The position numbers and the translations under genes were made by a program. A stretch of 64,000 nucleotides of DNA from Fusarium oxysporum f. sp. lycopersici 4287 (Eukaryota; Ascomycota; Sordariomycetes; Hypocreales; Nectriaceae), in assembly GCF_000149955.1 (NCBI RefSeq), contig NC_030989.1:4042402-4106401 (forward strand), given 5' to 3'. Each line of letters begins with the position of its first letter. Within the stretch, counting starts at the first letter, position 1. Shown here piece after piece: positions 25,140 to 36,940 of this stretch. The notes under the pieces were generated by a model, which had not been told where the DNA came from, did not search any database, and was given only the letters and a program-made list of their open reading frames with translations.

Positions 25140-26574
25140 TCATTCAGTTTTCGTTGGCTCATTCTCCGCCGTGCCCTCAGCTTGAGTAGTTTCTTCAACT
25201 TCTGGGTTGCCCTCAGCTTCAGAAGCTCCCTTATCCTCAAATTCACACTCAACTTCAGAAGAACTCTCCTGTGTAGAGGACTCAACTTGCGAGCGTATCT
25301 GGCCAACAGGCCACCGCCTGAGAACAGCTACAAACCCACCACCGGTGACTCGCTCACCCACCTTGGGTCGCATCACCTGCACTGCAGCGCCTTCAGGGTT
25401 TTCTCTAGGAATAACGGTTTTGACATCCCACTCCTTGCCGCCACCAGTATCAAGAACACCGTCAGCCGTGGTCGAAACCTCAAGCTCAATAACCCTCTCA
25501 GGGCGCATGGGCTGGCCTGTGCGAGCAACCCAAGTTTGGAAGTCGGCGATTTGGCTAATAGAGGGTGTGAAGATGACAAGAAGGCCGTTGGGGTGGAGGG
25601 CCTGAATAACTTGAGTAGCATGGTCGTGAGCGGAAGGAAGGTCAAGGATTGCATGTGACAGGAAAGGCTGGTTATCCGTCTCAGCCAGGCGGGATGAGAT
25701 ATACTCGTCTATGGAGCCGACATGGAAGTCTATAGTAGGGAAGTACAAAGAGCGGCGGAAGTGGCGAATCAGTTTATGTGCTGCGCGAGAGTGTTTAACG
25801 TTCCGGTCAAGGGTATGTAACACGGCGCGACGACTGGACCGGTAAGAGTCGAGGGCAGCCTGGTCCTCTTCGGCAAGATCGAGACCAAAACCGTCGGTCC
25901 TGTAGCGTGCCGTGCAGAGGGTGTTTCGCAGGCTAGGAGGTACAGCTGGATTTGCTGCATGAAGAGCACGAGCGAGGTGTAGCGTCAAGCTCCCCATTCC
26001 AGTACCAGCCTCAAATATCTCAAACGGCTGGGTTGGATGATTGGGATCCGCGTCATGTTCTTCTTCACCAGGCCGGGAAAGGTTTAAATCGAGGAGCGAC
26101 ACGATGGTATTCGCATGATGGGGATATATCTAAGAGCCAATTCCATATAAGTAATAGCGATTGAGTTCAATTGGCACTGTATCGTACCGGTGTGGCCTGT
26201 CGCGGGCTGTTAATGATGTATGAAGCCAAGGTCGGCTCGTGAAGAGTAACAGGACGTCCCGAGCTATCATTCAGAACATCAAGCACCTGGCGACCAATGA
26301 GCTCGGACGAATTAATAGAGGCACCATAACCAAGTCTTATTTTCGTATCGGCGCGAAGAGGAGACGTAAGATGCCATTTGGGAGCTTTAATGCCCTGTTG
26401 GCGCAGGAAGAGAACATCATTTTCTGGAGGACCGTGGGGTTAGCATCCATGATGAGACTTTGGGGGAGCAAAGGCGGGAATTGACTTACTTTGGATGGTG
26501 CGCGATGGAGAGTAGAAGCGTTTCAAGGGGGTAGAAGAGAGGCCCGCAAGGGCTGAAGGGTGGGATAGGCGCAT
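25140..26574 (-). CDS. Trm61-family tRNA (adenine-N1) methyltransferase, probably mitochondrial
   Basis: Three exons (26574-26490, 26423-26188, 26129-25140) join in frame into 436 residues across introns of 66 and 58 nt. The first 28 residues (MRLSHPSALAGLSSTPLKRF...) are basic, Ser-rich and free of acidic residues, like a mitochondrial targeting peptide. A family motif before the Rossmann core follows (HEPTLASYIINSPRQATPIY, about 87-109). The SAM loop is FEIFEAGTGMGSLTLHLARA, ending in the helix seen in GCD14/Trm61 proteins. The motif IV-like SHAILDLPSAHDHATQVI, with LHPNGLLVIFTPSISQI after it, completes the fold. The family makes m1A at position 58 of tRNA. The usual nuclear enzyme works with Trm6, and a single-subunit organellar form is known in animals. 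The C-terminal 60 residues are Glu/Ser/Thr-rich and likely disordered. The first ATG in frame is the one chosen, because the upstream ATGs are in another frame. Confidence 0.8.
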
Positions 26575-26889
26575 GATGGGGCTTTGAGCGGTGGAGAGGC
26601 TGTCATGATGAGAATCTTTAGAGGTTTTCGTTTTGCGCCGGGGATAACTCGGAGATAAGTAGCAGGGATCATGGCTGCAGCGCCCATTTGAACCTTAAAA
26701 CTGATGAAGGACGGCATAAATACCTAGTAATGTTTTCGAAAGCAGTTGTTGGAAGCAAGTACAATATATATATATGTTTTGTAAGGTAAGGTAGATAAAT
26801 GTCTATTTGTATTACCTGATTCCACTACCAAGGTATCGACTTGTAATTTTGGCCCAGGGTATCGCCTTCCCTCGTTGTGGAGGGGTTTG
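26575..26889. other. promoter of the Trm61-like gene
   Basis: AT-rich, with a TATATATATATG stretch near 26.77 kb on the plus strand. It separates the methyltransferase start from the Yra1-like relic. A 64-codon open frame on the minus strand overlaps the leader out of frame with the gene and is not supported. Confidence 0.4.
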
Positions 26890-27223
26890 TTCATGTCCTT
26901 CCTTTTCTTCCTTCCAACCTTAGGTTCCTAACCTTCGCGCCTGCCTTGCGCCTTCTCAATGCAAACCTCTGCCATCTCGTCTCTTCGGTCGCAGCTTGAG
27001 CTTGAGTCTGCGCCGGTGCCTGTGTTTGAGCAGGGGGTGCATCTTCCTGGTCAGCAGGTTCGGCGGCCTGCGCGTTTACACCGCCGCCAAAGTAATCCGC
27101 CATCTCTGCATCCAGCTCCTCCTGTGTCTTCTATCCACGAGGGTTGCCTCGTCCGCCGCGTCCGCCCTCCTGATCTTAGCCCCCATCCCTGCCATCGCGT
27201 CGAGCTCCGGGGCGACGACCACC
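26890..27223 (-). pseudogene. C-terminal relic of a Yra1/ALYREF-like mRNA-export adaptor
   Basis: On the minus strand one frame reads an Arg/Gly-rich stretch (GRRPGARRDGRDGG, then DQEGGRGGRGNPRG), then KTQEELDAEMADYFGGG and an Ala/Gln-rich tail. This is the layout of the C-terminus of fungal Yra1: RGG region, then the ELD-EM-DYF box. The frame is broken by TAA at 27224-27226, TAA at 27176-27178 and TAG at 27131-27133. Near the end the frame changes so that an acidic DEMAE-like end lies one base out of frame. No RRM is visible upstream before the neighbouring Clr5 gene. I read it as a truncated, decayed duplicate. All three stops could come from C-to-T changes of Gln codons, but this is inference. 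It is not expected to make protein. Confidence 0.6.
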
Positions 27224-27483
27224 TTAAAACCCACAAAGAAAAGATATGCTTGCTCGGTACCAGACTCCAGGCTGTGTACTCATCAATGGGATCATGATCG
27301 AATCCAAAGTTATCGGTGCCAAGATATGTACACATACTGGCAACACGTGTAGTATATCGTGCAGTCGTTGAAGCCGCCTCCGTCACCAATACTTGTTGAA
27401 AACACCGGCTTCGTCGAATTACATACGTCGAATCCTGATACTACGCATCAGGACAAAGAACAATAAACGATCTGAGATCCTGC

Positions 27484-30248
27484 TCAGATGAACGAATATT
27501 TTGAGCTCGACATGTGCTGCTCCATCGCGGCCGCCCACGAGTCCTGTGCTTGGAGCTGTTGTGGGCGTTGCTGCTGCTGCGACTGCCGATGCTGATATTG
27601 GTGGCTCTGCTGGTGCTGGCGTTGATGCTGCTGATGAGGAATATGTTCTGGTGCGTGCTCCGTGGTATGGAAGTCCTCCTCGAAGTACACGACAACGCGA
27701 ACCCCGACATGTTCTTCGAGGAATTGAACACCAGAATCGTATCGACGCCGACAGCGCTTCGTCCAAGGATCGACCTTGACAGGACTGTGATAGCAGAACA
27801 TGTTCGGTTGCTGGCTACGAATAGGGAATAGAAGTCCCATGCCTCTCATATGGTGCCAGAGGTCGATCGTTGCTTGCTTAGTCGCATCAGATTGAGGGTG
27901 CGCCGCGAACATCAACTGGACAATTGTATATCGCAGGACGAGGACATCGACGCTTTCAGGGCCTAGTCGTTGCTCCATTTGTCGCTGCAGCAGTCGCAGT
28001 TCTCCCACCAATTTCTCGAGTCGCTCCTGATTCACATGGTTATAAAACATGGCCAGGTCAACCCATGTTCGAGCCACATAGGGATGCTTGCGGCCATAAA
28101 TGGCCTCCAGCTCCTCAGCGATGGTTGGAATGCTTCCCCACAGCAGTTCTGATAGTGTGCCTGGTCCATGCTTCTGTTGCACCTCATACAAGCAAGAGAA
28201 GATCTGCCGTAGGGGATGTGACCTCTCGAAGTTGGTCGTCGAGTAAGCCGCTAAATACTTGCAGAGTGCCGTCATCATTCCTGGATCGCGATGGACCATG
28301 CCCAAAAGCAACTCCTTGATGCCCTGAGGAGACAGCTTCTTCAGATCTGATTCAAGCTGTTGGAAAGCCTTCATCAGAAAATGACCACCCTGATCGTGGT
28401 CCTTCATCTCGAAATAGTGGTTAGCCTCGAGAAGAAGGTCACTTGAGCCCGCTCCCCACACCATGATAGTTTGCCATCCAACTTGGGCGTCCGTCTCGAC
28501 TTCGAATTGCCGACATTGTAAGAACGCTTTTCTCATGTTGCTGATGATGATTTCTTGAGCCCGAAGGAGATCTGGTGATTGTAGATACCCTGGTGCTGGA
28601 GGCGGAGTTGGTGTTCTGCATCTGATGTGTGCCGGCAAATCGGCAGGTAGTTCGAAATCCACCAAGTCATACTCGGTAACACCCTTTCTCTTCAAGTAGG
28701 TACCCAGGTTAACAACCTTGCCGTTACGAACGAATTCGGACACCTTGCCCTCGGCGTCGCGCTGGAATTTCATGGACAGCAGGCGCTTGACTTCCTCTTC
28801 GGTATTATTCTTCACAAAACCCCATTGCGAGAATCGAGTCTTGTACATTTTTGGTCTACAAAGGATGAGCTATGGCACTCAGTGGGTGACGAATAGGGAC
28901 TTACGTTGCCTGGAAGCCATACTGGTCGGCCATGACAGACATGACCTCTTTGAGTGGTTTCCTTTCCTCAAGATACAGTTTACGAATTGTGTGCTTGAAG
29001 GATTCCCATGCCTCAGCCGGGACCTGTTCTCTTGAAGGACGGCTTCCTACTTGAGATCGTTGAGATACGGAAGTTCGTCGTTCATTCTGAGAAGAGTTAG
29101 CAATCTGTCCCCTCGCTCTACATTTTCACGAAACATACCGGAGGCAACATAGAGGAGGCAGAGGCTTGAGAAAGTTGTGGTGTGGAGGGTTCACGTTTAA
29201 TAGGAGGGCTAAAAGGTCCAGGTGTGGACATTGACGATCGGGAGGGTTGTCGAACGGGCCTGGGTGGTTTGACAGGCGGCTTCGCTGGGGCCTTGCCTTT
29301 AGCATTGAAGGTGGAATTGGTATTGAAATCCAAGACCAGCTGGCTTCCGGCGTTCATCACGGGTTTAGGTGTAGAGGGGATCGGAGGTTTTGCGAAATAA
29401 CCAGAATTTGAGGAAGTACTGCTGCCTTGTGGTTGATCCAAGGAGGGCTTAGAAGTCGTTGGTACGGGTGGTCGCCATATGGCAAATCCAGGTGTACCTG
29501 GCACACCTGGGGTAACTGAACCGGGTGAGGTGACTTTGGCGTTCATGCCAGAATTTGGCATCATTGAAGGCCCAGCCATGGATGCTGTCTCCATCGGGGT
29601 CGTCACTCTATTGTTGTTGACCATAAAACTGTTCATGTTTCCGAAAGGACCGGACGACGAACCAACACCTGGACTGTGGACTGGTATATCATGAAATCCG
29701 CCAAAAGCGAGGGCGGGCGGCGGGCTAACGATCGGACTGGTGACTCTTGAATGGCCACTCAAGAGTCCATAGTTGGGCTCTGCAGGACTGGCGAGCGGAC
29801 TTGTAACGATAGGCGAGGTGACACTGAAGTTTCCGAACGGCGAGGAAACGGGTGGTTCTTGATGTACTGGGCTTGTTACGACGTTCGATGGTCTTGGAGG
29901 TAGAGGGGGCGCAAAGGATTTGTTCTCGAAATGCGCAACCAGACGTCCAACGCCACCTCCTCCACCATGCGAAGAGCTCATGTTATCGAGTTCGACATCT
30001 TGAGACATGTGGTCGTGTTGATCGAATCGCATGTCATATTCTGCCGACGGAGTTGGCGCCCAATCCATGCCGGATGAGTCGCCATAGGATGCGCCAGCAT
30101 CGTGATATGATTGCGAATTTCCCGCCGAGAAACTATTTGTGTTGTTATTGTTCATGGTGAACCTGTGCCAGCCTTGGTCGGCGAAACCAAACGACGGATC
30201 CTCATTGTTGTCGGAAGGGCGAGGCCCGCCTGCTGAATGGTTAAACAT
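27484..30248 (-). CDS. Clr5-domain protein 1, with long low-complexity N-terminus
   Basis: Three exons (30248-29139, 29086-28905, 28855-27484) join in frame into 887 residues, with introns of 52 and 49 nt. The first 370 residues are Ser/Pro/Gly/Asn-rich with repeated VTSP motifs and look disordered. The Clr5 domain lies at about 395-448: AWESFKHTIRKLYLEERKPL, the HGF-like DQYGFQAT, then KMYKTRFSQWGFVKN. The second intron splits the Thr codon of GFQAT. A short CRTPTPPP linker follows, then an alpha-helical region similar in style to TPR-type repeats, and a Gln/His-rich tail. The domain is named from fission yeast Clr5, a silencing factor. Many filamentous fungi have such proteins with presumed nuclear roles, but no specific target can be given. 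It is a paralogue of the gene at 41682-43395. Confidence 0.8.
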
Positions 30249-33200
30249 GTCGCCGGTAATGCCCAGGCCGGACGTGAGAGGCCCGGTCTGCTAGCTGAAA
30301 GGCAGTCAATGACGGACTGAGGCGAGTCGAAGGCCTCGGCTGTGTCCTCAGTCGCCAATGCGAGAATTCATCACTCGTCAATGTGGCGAGCGGGAGAGCT
30401 CAGATGGAGGTTCAAGAACGGGAGGATGAATAGGCGGGCAGAAACGCCCATGACTATCGGTACGTATAATAATAAGGAAGAGCGCTCGAACGGACGGTAC
30501 AGGCAAGAGCAGAGCAGAACCAGACCAAGAAAGACAACCCAGCGGACACTACCAGGACTGGGGTGTCTGCCGCCTGTAGGACAGTGCAGTGAGTCGCACC
30601 AAAGTAACGGCCAGGGCTTGCTAACGTTATCGTTCCCCAGACTTGACACAGCAGCTAGACAAGATATGGGCGGTGCTGTGATAGGACCATCAACGCAATG
30701 GGAGCCAGAAAAAAGACGGGGAGCGTCCACGGCCAGAACGCCAAGTAATGCGCGTGAGAGAGCGCCAGCAAAAGTTCCCTCGCCAAAGTTTCCCAGAAAG
30801 GCAACCCAATATGTTGTCTAGAGGAGGCTGGAGTGGGCTCTTTGAGGGAGATAAGAGGGAAGCAGACATATCCTCGGTTCAGCAGTTCCGAGGGTTTATG
30901 GTTAAAACCAAACGCGGTCAAAATCATTCAGGCACAGTTAAAACACAGGAACAATGACTCTCAATGCCAACGACTCGAGTTGACGGGCTGTGCAGAGGCG
31001 ATACTAAGAGAACGACCTCAAGAGGACGAATTATGAATTTGAGATTCAGCACCACAGAGAGAGAAGGGCCGATAAGGCTGCACTAGAAAGACAACGCCAT
31101 CCCTGGGGTCGATGATACTCAACCAGTGAGATGAAAGCTTTCAGGGGTGCGCGTGTGAGAGCATGCGACCATACTGCCAAAAACAGAAGGTGGACAAGAC
31201 GGAGACACCACCCTAACCTAGAAGCACCAATCATATTGACTCGATATGCTCGTACCGACAGGGGAATCTGCCGAGGGGATGAGCATTCCAGCGTGTTATC
31301 CTGTGTTTATGCTCTGAGAATATTGAGTTCTGAGATATTCCAGAAGGCTTCGTTATCTTGGTTTTCTCTCTCAGTTCAGCTGAATCGAAGGCACCACGAG
31401 AGACAAGACGCGGCTCTATTCCCCTGATATTGTCAGGTGCTGCAAGAGTGACAACAGGATCGGCACGGCAAATTCGGCGGACAAGAAGAAATTGGAATGG
31501 TTTCGGAGAAGCCTGGGACTTGGACTTGAACTTGGAAACTCTACTGGCCGTCCGATCGCTTCGGCCGTGGCGCACGCCACTGTCTGTTTGACCTGCTGTT
31601 TCTGAGGCCACACCGTGAGTTGGTCTGAGTGGCTAGTGACGAAGTTTCCCAGGCGTTGTCACCCTGGAAGGATTGCGGCTTGAGCGCGAATCAGGGTACC
31701 GAGACACAGGCTCTGCTGCGAAGCTCAGTATCTCGACGCGACGGAGCTCTATCGATCTTCAATCAGTCTGCTCCAATCAAATGAGGAGACTGCCCTGGGA
31801 CAGTGGTTATCTTGCAAATTGAGGGAAGATACAATGTTGTGGGGGAGCGAGAACCGTGCTTCTTACTGGCTCTGGAGCCAAGCCGGCTCCCGCCGATAGC
31901 CTACAAATGAGCCTTCAAGGCTTCCTGTCGTCCACATGGCGCCGTTGTCTTAAGTTTCGTTTTCCCGTAATTTGTTCCGAAAAGAAGGAAATTCCGATCG
32001 TTTTGAAGAGGACTAACGTCGCCTTACTGAACCCGAATAACGCAAGATCAACCTTGAAAGTCTTGCTTTCTTGAATGATTTGACGACTGCAAAGTTCAGA
32101 GAGAAATCATTTGGCCAGCTGTGATTGAATGTTCGCTTTTACGAGAGGGTGTCTGAATGGGCTGAAAATGGAACGTTCCATGTTGGCTGGAGCCATGACA
32201 TGCCACACAGCCCCTGGTCCGGCAACGGCTCCCATAAGTCGAAATGGACTCGGCCGAGAGAGCGGCCGACTTATCTCGAAGAACTGATGTGTGTCGTTCA
32301 AAGATAACGAATCGCTTGTTATTCTATGCAATACTCTTTCAAATATCCCACGGATATGACCGTCAATGCTACTCATCAGAAGAACAAGTCTTTGTCTGTA
32401 ATTCAGGTTGCTATGATAGCGTCTGTTTTGTGCCCGAGTGTCCTGGGGATATGACCCAAGACAGCATAGTCAAACCCATGCTTGCCTTGCCTCGCCTTGC
32501 ATGTGCTTTGCTCGATGCCGGCACCCCCTGTCCCCTGCTCCCATTGAACGATGGAGATCATGCCGCAACTCCATCTCGCACGATCCAGTAAGCTCGTCAT
32601 CAGGTCCCTGAAAGCACTCACTACAGTTTACTCCATAATATCACTCCAGATGCCATGATGCCATACGAGATTTACGGTGTCTTTCTCAGGGGCCCAATTG
32701 AAGCAGATTGATGAAGAGCAAGCCGCTGCCAAGGCTGAGATCAGCAGTAGGGTCAAGCCACATTGTACACGGTAATCTGGTCCGCATCCGCCGCGTCTCT
32801 AGCTAAATGCTCCGAGACATAGTCTACGGCCCAGCCGGTGCATATCGCTGGATGCGGCATCATGTCTGACAACCTCTACAGCTAGCCTGCTTGATGTGCC
32901 CCCTACATGTTCCATCCGTCCTTCTTTTCTTCCTTTCGAAAGACAGTGATAAGGGGGGAAATTCAAGGCAGCAAAGGGGAGCTGAGTTCTCGTGCTGATA
33001 TTGAACTGTGTGTTCATTGGACGGCTCCTAGTAGATTGAGTCGACTCATGACTTCATGGTTCGTTGTCAGTTGCCCCCAGCAGATAAAAATAGCCAGATC
33101 AATGGCCATGCTTTGCAGATCTCTGAGCTGATACAGAGGGGTTGAAGCTGATAAGACAAATGTGACCTTGTGTTAAGCGACTGGTCAGTCATCAACGGGG

Positions 33201-34460
33201 GGGAACAAACCCCCCCCCGAACCGGAGTTAGACGTCAATATAAGCATATTTTTGTCACGGGAATCCAAGGCGTCAACCCAAAGCCATCAGTGGCATTACG
33301 ACCTGGGATACGATGTGCAGTCAAACCTTGAGTCAAATCAACCTTTGCACCAAACAACAAACGGGCCGGTAACTCTATCAACGTCGACCGTTGTCATATT
33401 TTGCCTGTAAATGAAGAGTAGGTTGTAAAGAAGATAAATAAACATGTCCCTGGATGAGGGGATCGTCACAGCACTTTTGAAAGCATGGAAGAGGGTAGAC
33501 ATGTCTATGGGGAAGACAAGTCAACCAGTCATCTTCAGAAGCTATTGTTCTTTTTTGCAAAATGGGGGAAGATAATAGAATGTTCATTGCTTGTATACCT
33601 TATGAAGGCATTCTTGCAACAGAATCATGACGATGGAATCAGACGGTGTTGATAAGAACACGACAAATGGCTTTTCAATGCGACAACAGTTGTTGCGGCG
33701 CAACATAGCAAACAAACAGCATTCTACGAGCGAGGGGGGTTCACGCAGCAACTGCCTCAAGTCGTACTCTGGAAAACATCACCATATTCAATGCCTCGTA
33801 AAAGCCAAGCCAGTGTTACCAAATTGTACGTTATTCTAGACACAAGGCTGAGTAGTTGAATCCGTGTAAAAATAAGTGAAGACTCTCTTGTTGCAGAGTT
33901 TCTCACAATTGAGAAGGTCGCTTTTCACACAAGGCACAAGAACATAATAGAGTATAAAAACACCTTTCTATCCATTTTGGTATAACCTTTTTCTACTCCT
34001 GAAAGCCTACGAGTGGTATGGTTTAATATAAAAACGAAGAAACAAAGTGGGGGTAATCGAAGAATAAAACAAGAAAGGATGTCAAGATAGACTGAACCGA
34101 ACCCAAGACAGCCAAAAAAAAAAAAATTGCCAAAACACAAACAAATGCTAGAAATACACAACCGAACCGCATCATACTAATACCCATGAAACAACACCTT
34201 CCGTCATTCTTCCTGATTTGATCAATCCGTTACCCATGTGCCCCTTTGTCCCGTCATGTAGTCGTATAAAGATTCGTAGAAGGGGCGCGCAATTGATTGT
34301 AATGTAGTTGTAAGGGAGCCGCCGGCGTGTTGGCAGCAGCGCAACCGATGGTTTCAAAAATCATCGAGTTGGTTATGGGCAATATTTGAGAACAGACCTC
34401 TGGTCCAAGTTGAAAGAAGTCAGGATACTTTCAGTGACTTTAGAGTCGTACAAGTGAATG
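30249..34460. other. 4.2-kb region without a called gene (Clr5-1 upstream, kinase downstream)
   Basis: This holds the upstream region of Clr5 gene 1 and the 3' side of the kinase gene. The longest open frames (159 codons at 30342-30821, 126 codons at 31231-31611) lack recognisable features and overlap others. It contains a GC hairpin at 33197-33218 and a poly-A run near 34.12 kb. The 0.5 kb next to the kinase stop is AT-rich, as a 3' untranslated region would be. Confidence 0.4.
33197..33218. repeat. perfect G7/C9 inverted repeat
   Basis: Seven G, then AACAAA, then nine C. The arms can form a 7-bp all-GC hairpin with a six-base loop. It is in an otherwise non-coding region, and no gene uses it as an obvious terminator. 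Confidence 0.8.
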
Positions 34461-36683
34461 TCAGGAAACTTCCTCGCCGTCCTTCTCTTCGCGGAAACGT
34501 ATTCCGCCTTCGACATTGATGGCGCCCTGAACCCAGGGGGTCTTGGCCACCTTATCGACGGTCCAACGACCCCTGGCTCGCCTTAGCAACCCTTCTGTGA
34601 TCTCCATAGCACCGAGGAGACCCTTTTGCTTGAACTTGGCTTCGTCGCCATCGTGGTCGGTGTCATCACCGTAGTATTCTACCCATTTCCATTCGACTCT
34701 CGCGATACGGTGGCTAGTGCGACTGCGCATGCGATGCGCTTCACTCATACCTGGGTGCGGATCGAAGGGAAGTCGAGCCTCAAGAAGAGCATACAGAAGA
34801 ACACCGAGTGACCAAGCATCGGTAGCTCGTCCATCGTAAGGTTGTCCCATGATGACCTCAGGAGCTGCATAGTCTTCTGATCCACATCGAGTTTCCAGTT
34901 TCTCATCATCGGCGATGCGTCTCGAAAGGCCCAGGTCACTCAGAATTACCACCGAGTAAGGGTAGGTAGCCCAGTCGATCGATGGGTCTGCAAGCTCAGA
35001 AGGGGTGAGGTTGACGAGGACATTCTCGAGTTTGATATCTCGGTGAACAATTCTCCTTTCGTGGAGATAGCTCACAGCACCAACCAGTTCAGCAAATATT
35101 CTTCGTAATAGTGGCTCCTTGAGCACACCACGATGAGTGGTCGCGATATCAAACATATCACCTCCAGGGCAATAGCTCAAGACAAGAATGGCCCGAGTAG
35201 GCTCAATGCTCCAAGCTTTTAGGTCGACAAGCGAGGGGTGGTGGATGGAAAGCATGATTTCAAGTTCACGTTTTAGACTCATCTCAACACGTTCCTCACT
35301 GGCGCCTCCCTTTGGACCATGCTCGCAGACCTTGACGGCAACCAAAGTCTTACGGTCAAGGCTCTGTTCCGGTTTTGGTGTTAGTCTTCCATGGTCAACT
35401 TCGGGAGAGTCTTCGTCGGGTTCAATCTGGCTTGTAGCCAGCATGACCCTACTGAAGGTTCCTTGACCAAGCATTCGCACGGCCCTCCATCGGCGACGCT
35501 TCTTATCATTGCGTCCGTTTGCTTCGAAATATTCGAATCGGGGTCCTTTGGGCTTACTGGCGCCATCAGCAGAGTCTCGCGAAGACTCGCTTGGTGGAGG
35601 AGTTGGTGGCTGAACCACCGAAGGTGTAAGTCCTCGCGATTCTGCAAGGTTAAGCTCTCTTCGAAGCTGGGGTTCATGGGACCGTGCTGAAGCCTCGGCG
35701 TTGGGTCGTGCTGAAACGGATATTTGTCTCTTAGGAATACCCATAGGATCAGGAACGTATTCGCTCACACTTCGGTTTCGCGTATGCTGTCGTGGCTGCT
35801 GATTAGAAGGCGATTGTGTATGAACATGGTCGCCAGGCTCGAGGGTTGAATAAATTTTACGTTTAGCACCATTGGAAAGTGCTGCATCAATCGATTCACC
35901 TGTACTCGTAACCAGAACAGAGCCCTCTCCTACGCTTTTGAGGCGCTGTTGGGGAGGTGACGCAGAACCTGCGCTCAGCCTCTTCCAGGGTCCTGGGGAA
36001 TCACCCGACATGAGCGGGCTTGGAAGAGGCGTCATATCCCCCATAGCAGAAATAATAGGACTAGGCACCAAACTGCTTGTGCCGCTGGCAGAACCAAGAC
36101 TGTTAGTCAAGGCAGCTTTGAGACTTGGTGTCCGGGAGATGGGATGAAGGCTGTTGGACGAAGCCCTGTGGTTCAACGTCAACGAGCCACGGGATGAACC
36201 ACTGCCATTTCCGTTGCCGTTGTTAAATGATTCGCGGCGGTCTGGGGTTATGGGACGTGCAGCAAAGTCAGTTGAGATACGCAAGGATCCCACAGGACTG
36301 ACGGAGCGTCTTGGAATAGCAGGTGATCCAATGGACAGGGTATTGGATTGTGGTGGCGGGAGTTCGCCCTCTTGCATGGAAGTCGGTGCTATTGTATCCG
36401 CACGGAAATGGGCAAGCGGCGGCGTTGTAACAGAGACATCAGGAAGCGTGAAGGACGACAAGGGACTGGTGGACAGTGTAGCGTAGGCGTGGTCGTGCCG
36501 ACGGGAAGTTGGTGTAAGGGAGGCCCCAACACGAGAAGGTGTATGTGCAGGAACTGGTATGGGACGAGAAGTTGAGCGAAGGAAGGTATCACGACCTCTA
36601 AAAGAGTTGTTTCTTGTGTCTTGAGAGTTGTCGTCGTCGAGGGGCAGGGCCGTCGCAGTTCGGGGGGCGTGGGGCGTGTTCAT
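34461..36683 (-). CDS. Ser/Thr protein kinase with long disordered N-terminus
   Basis: One unbroken frame of 740 residues. The first 390 or so are Ser/Thr/Pro-rich with many SP/TP sites and two histidine/glutamine patches. The kinase domain starts near 400: glycine loop LGQGTFSRVML (about 403-411), ATP-site lysine in VAVKV (about 448), catalytic loop HRDIKLEN (about 545), then ILSDLGLSRR (about 582), where DLG replaces the usual DFG. The activation segment is CGSEDYAAPE (about 606) and a DAWSLGVLLYALL helix follows. The domain is split by a charged insertion (residues about 415-440) between the glycine loop and the lysine. Fungal kinases of the Prr1/Prr2/Npr1 type share this arrangement and regulate stress or nutrient uptake; that assignment is inference. 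All catalytic residues apart from the F-to-L change are present, so it should be active. Confidence 0.8.
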   Translation of the reverse strand: MNTPHAPRTATALPLDDDNSQDTRNNSFRGRDTFLRSTSRPIPVPAHTPSRVGASLTPTSRRHDHAYATLSTSPLSSFTLPDVSVTTPPLAHFRADTIAPTSMQEGELPPPQSNTLSIGSPAIPRRSVSPVGSLRISTDFAARPITPDRRESFNNGNGNGSGSSRGSLTLNHRASSNSLHPISRTPSLKAALTNSLGSASGTSSLVPSPIISAMGDMTPLPSPLMSGDSPGPWKRLSAGSASPPQQRLKSVGEGSVLVTSTGESIDAALSNGAKRKIYSTLEPGDHVHTQSPSNQQPRQHTRNRSVSEYVPDPMGIPKRQISVSARPNAEASARSHEPQLRRELNLAESRGLTPSVVQPPTPPPSESSRDSADGASKPKGPRFEYFEANGRNDKKRRRWRAVRMLGQGTFSRVMLATSQIEPDEDSPEVDHGRLTPKPEQSLDRKTLVAVKVCEHGPKGGASEERVEMSLKRELEIMLSIHHPSLVDLKAWSIEPTRAILVLSYCPGGDMFDIATTHRGVLKEPLLRRIFAELVGAVSYLHERRIVHRDIKLENVLVNLTPSELADPSIDWATYPYSVVILSDLGLSRRIADDEKLETRCGSEDYAAPEVIMGQPYDGRATDAWSLGVLLYALLEARLPFDPHPGMSEAHRMRSRTSHRIARVEWKWVEYYGDDTDHDGDEAKFKQKGLLGAMEITEGLLRRARGRWTVDKVAKTPWVQGAINVEGGIRFREEKDGEEVS

Positions 36684-36789
36684 GGCTCCGCGCTGTCGGG
36701 TCGTCGGAGTCGCTTAGAACCAGATTAAGGTCTAGCGAATTTGAAGGAGGGGGAAAGTCGAGGAATCGTCGTTTATTTAGATCGCAAGA

Positions 36790-36940
36790 CTGTTGAATTG
36801 GCTGTCAGCCTGCTGTAAATGAGATGAGTACGAAAATGGGAATTGGCTAAGTCGCTGTATTCCGAAATCCAGGTGGGGTGACGAGTATTGATATTCAGAG
36901 GCAATGCAATTATGAGATCTTGAAGGCCTTAGGAACGTAC
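36790..36940 (-). other. probable 5'-leader intron of the kinase gene
   Basis: On the minus strand AAG is followed by GTACGTT (donor at 36940). Ahead of the kinase ATG, CTGACAG supplies a branch site and AATTCAACAG ends at 36790. The 151-nt length is plausible for a leader intron. This is inferred from signals only and no transcript evidence is available here. Confidence 0.5.
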
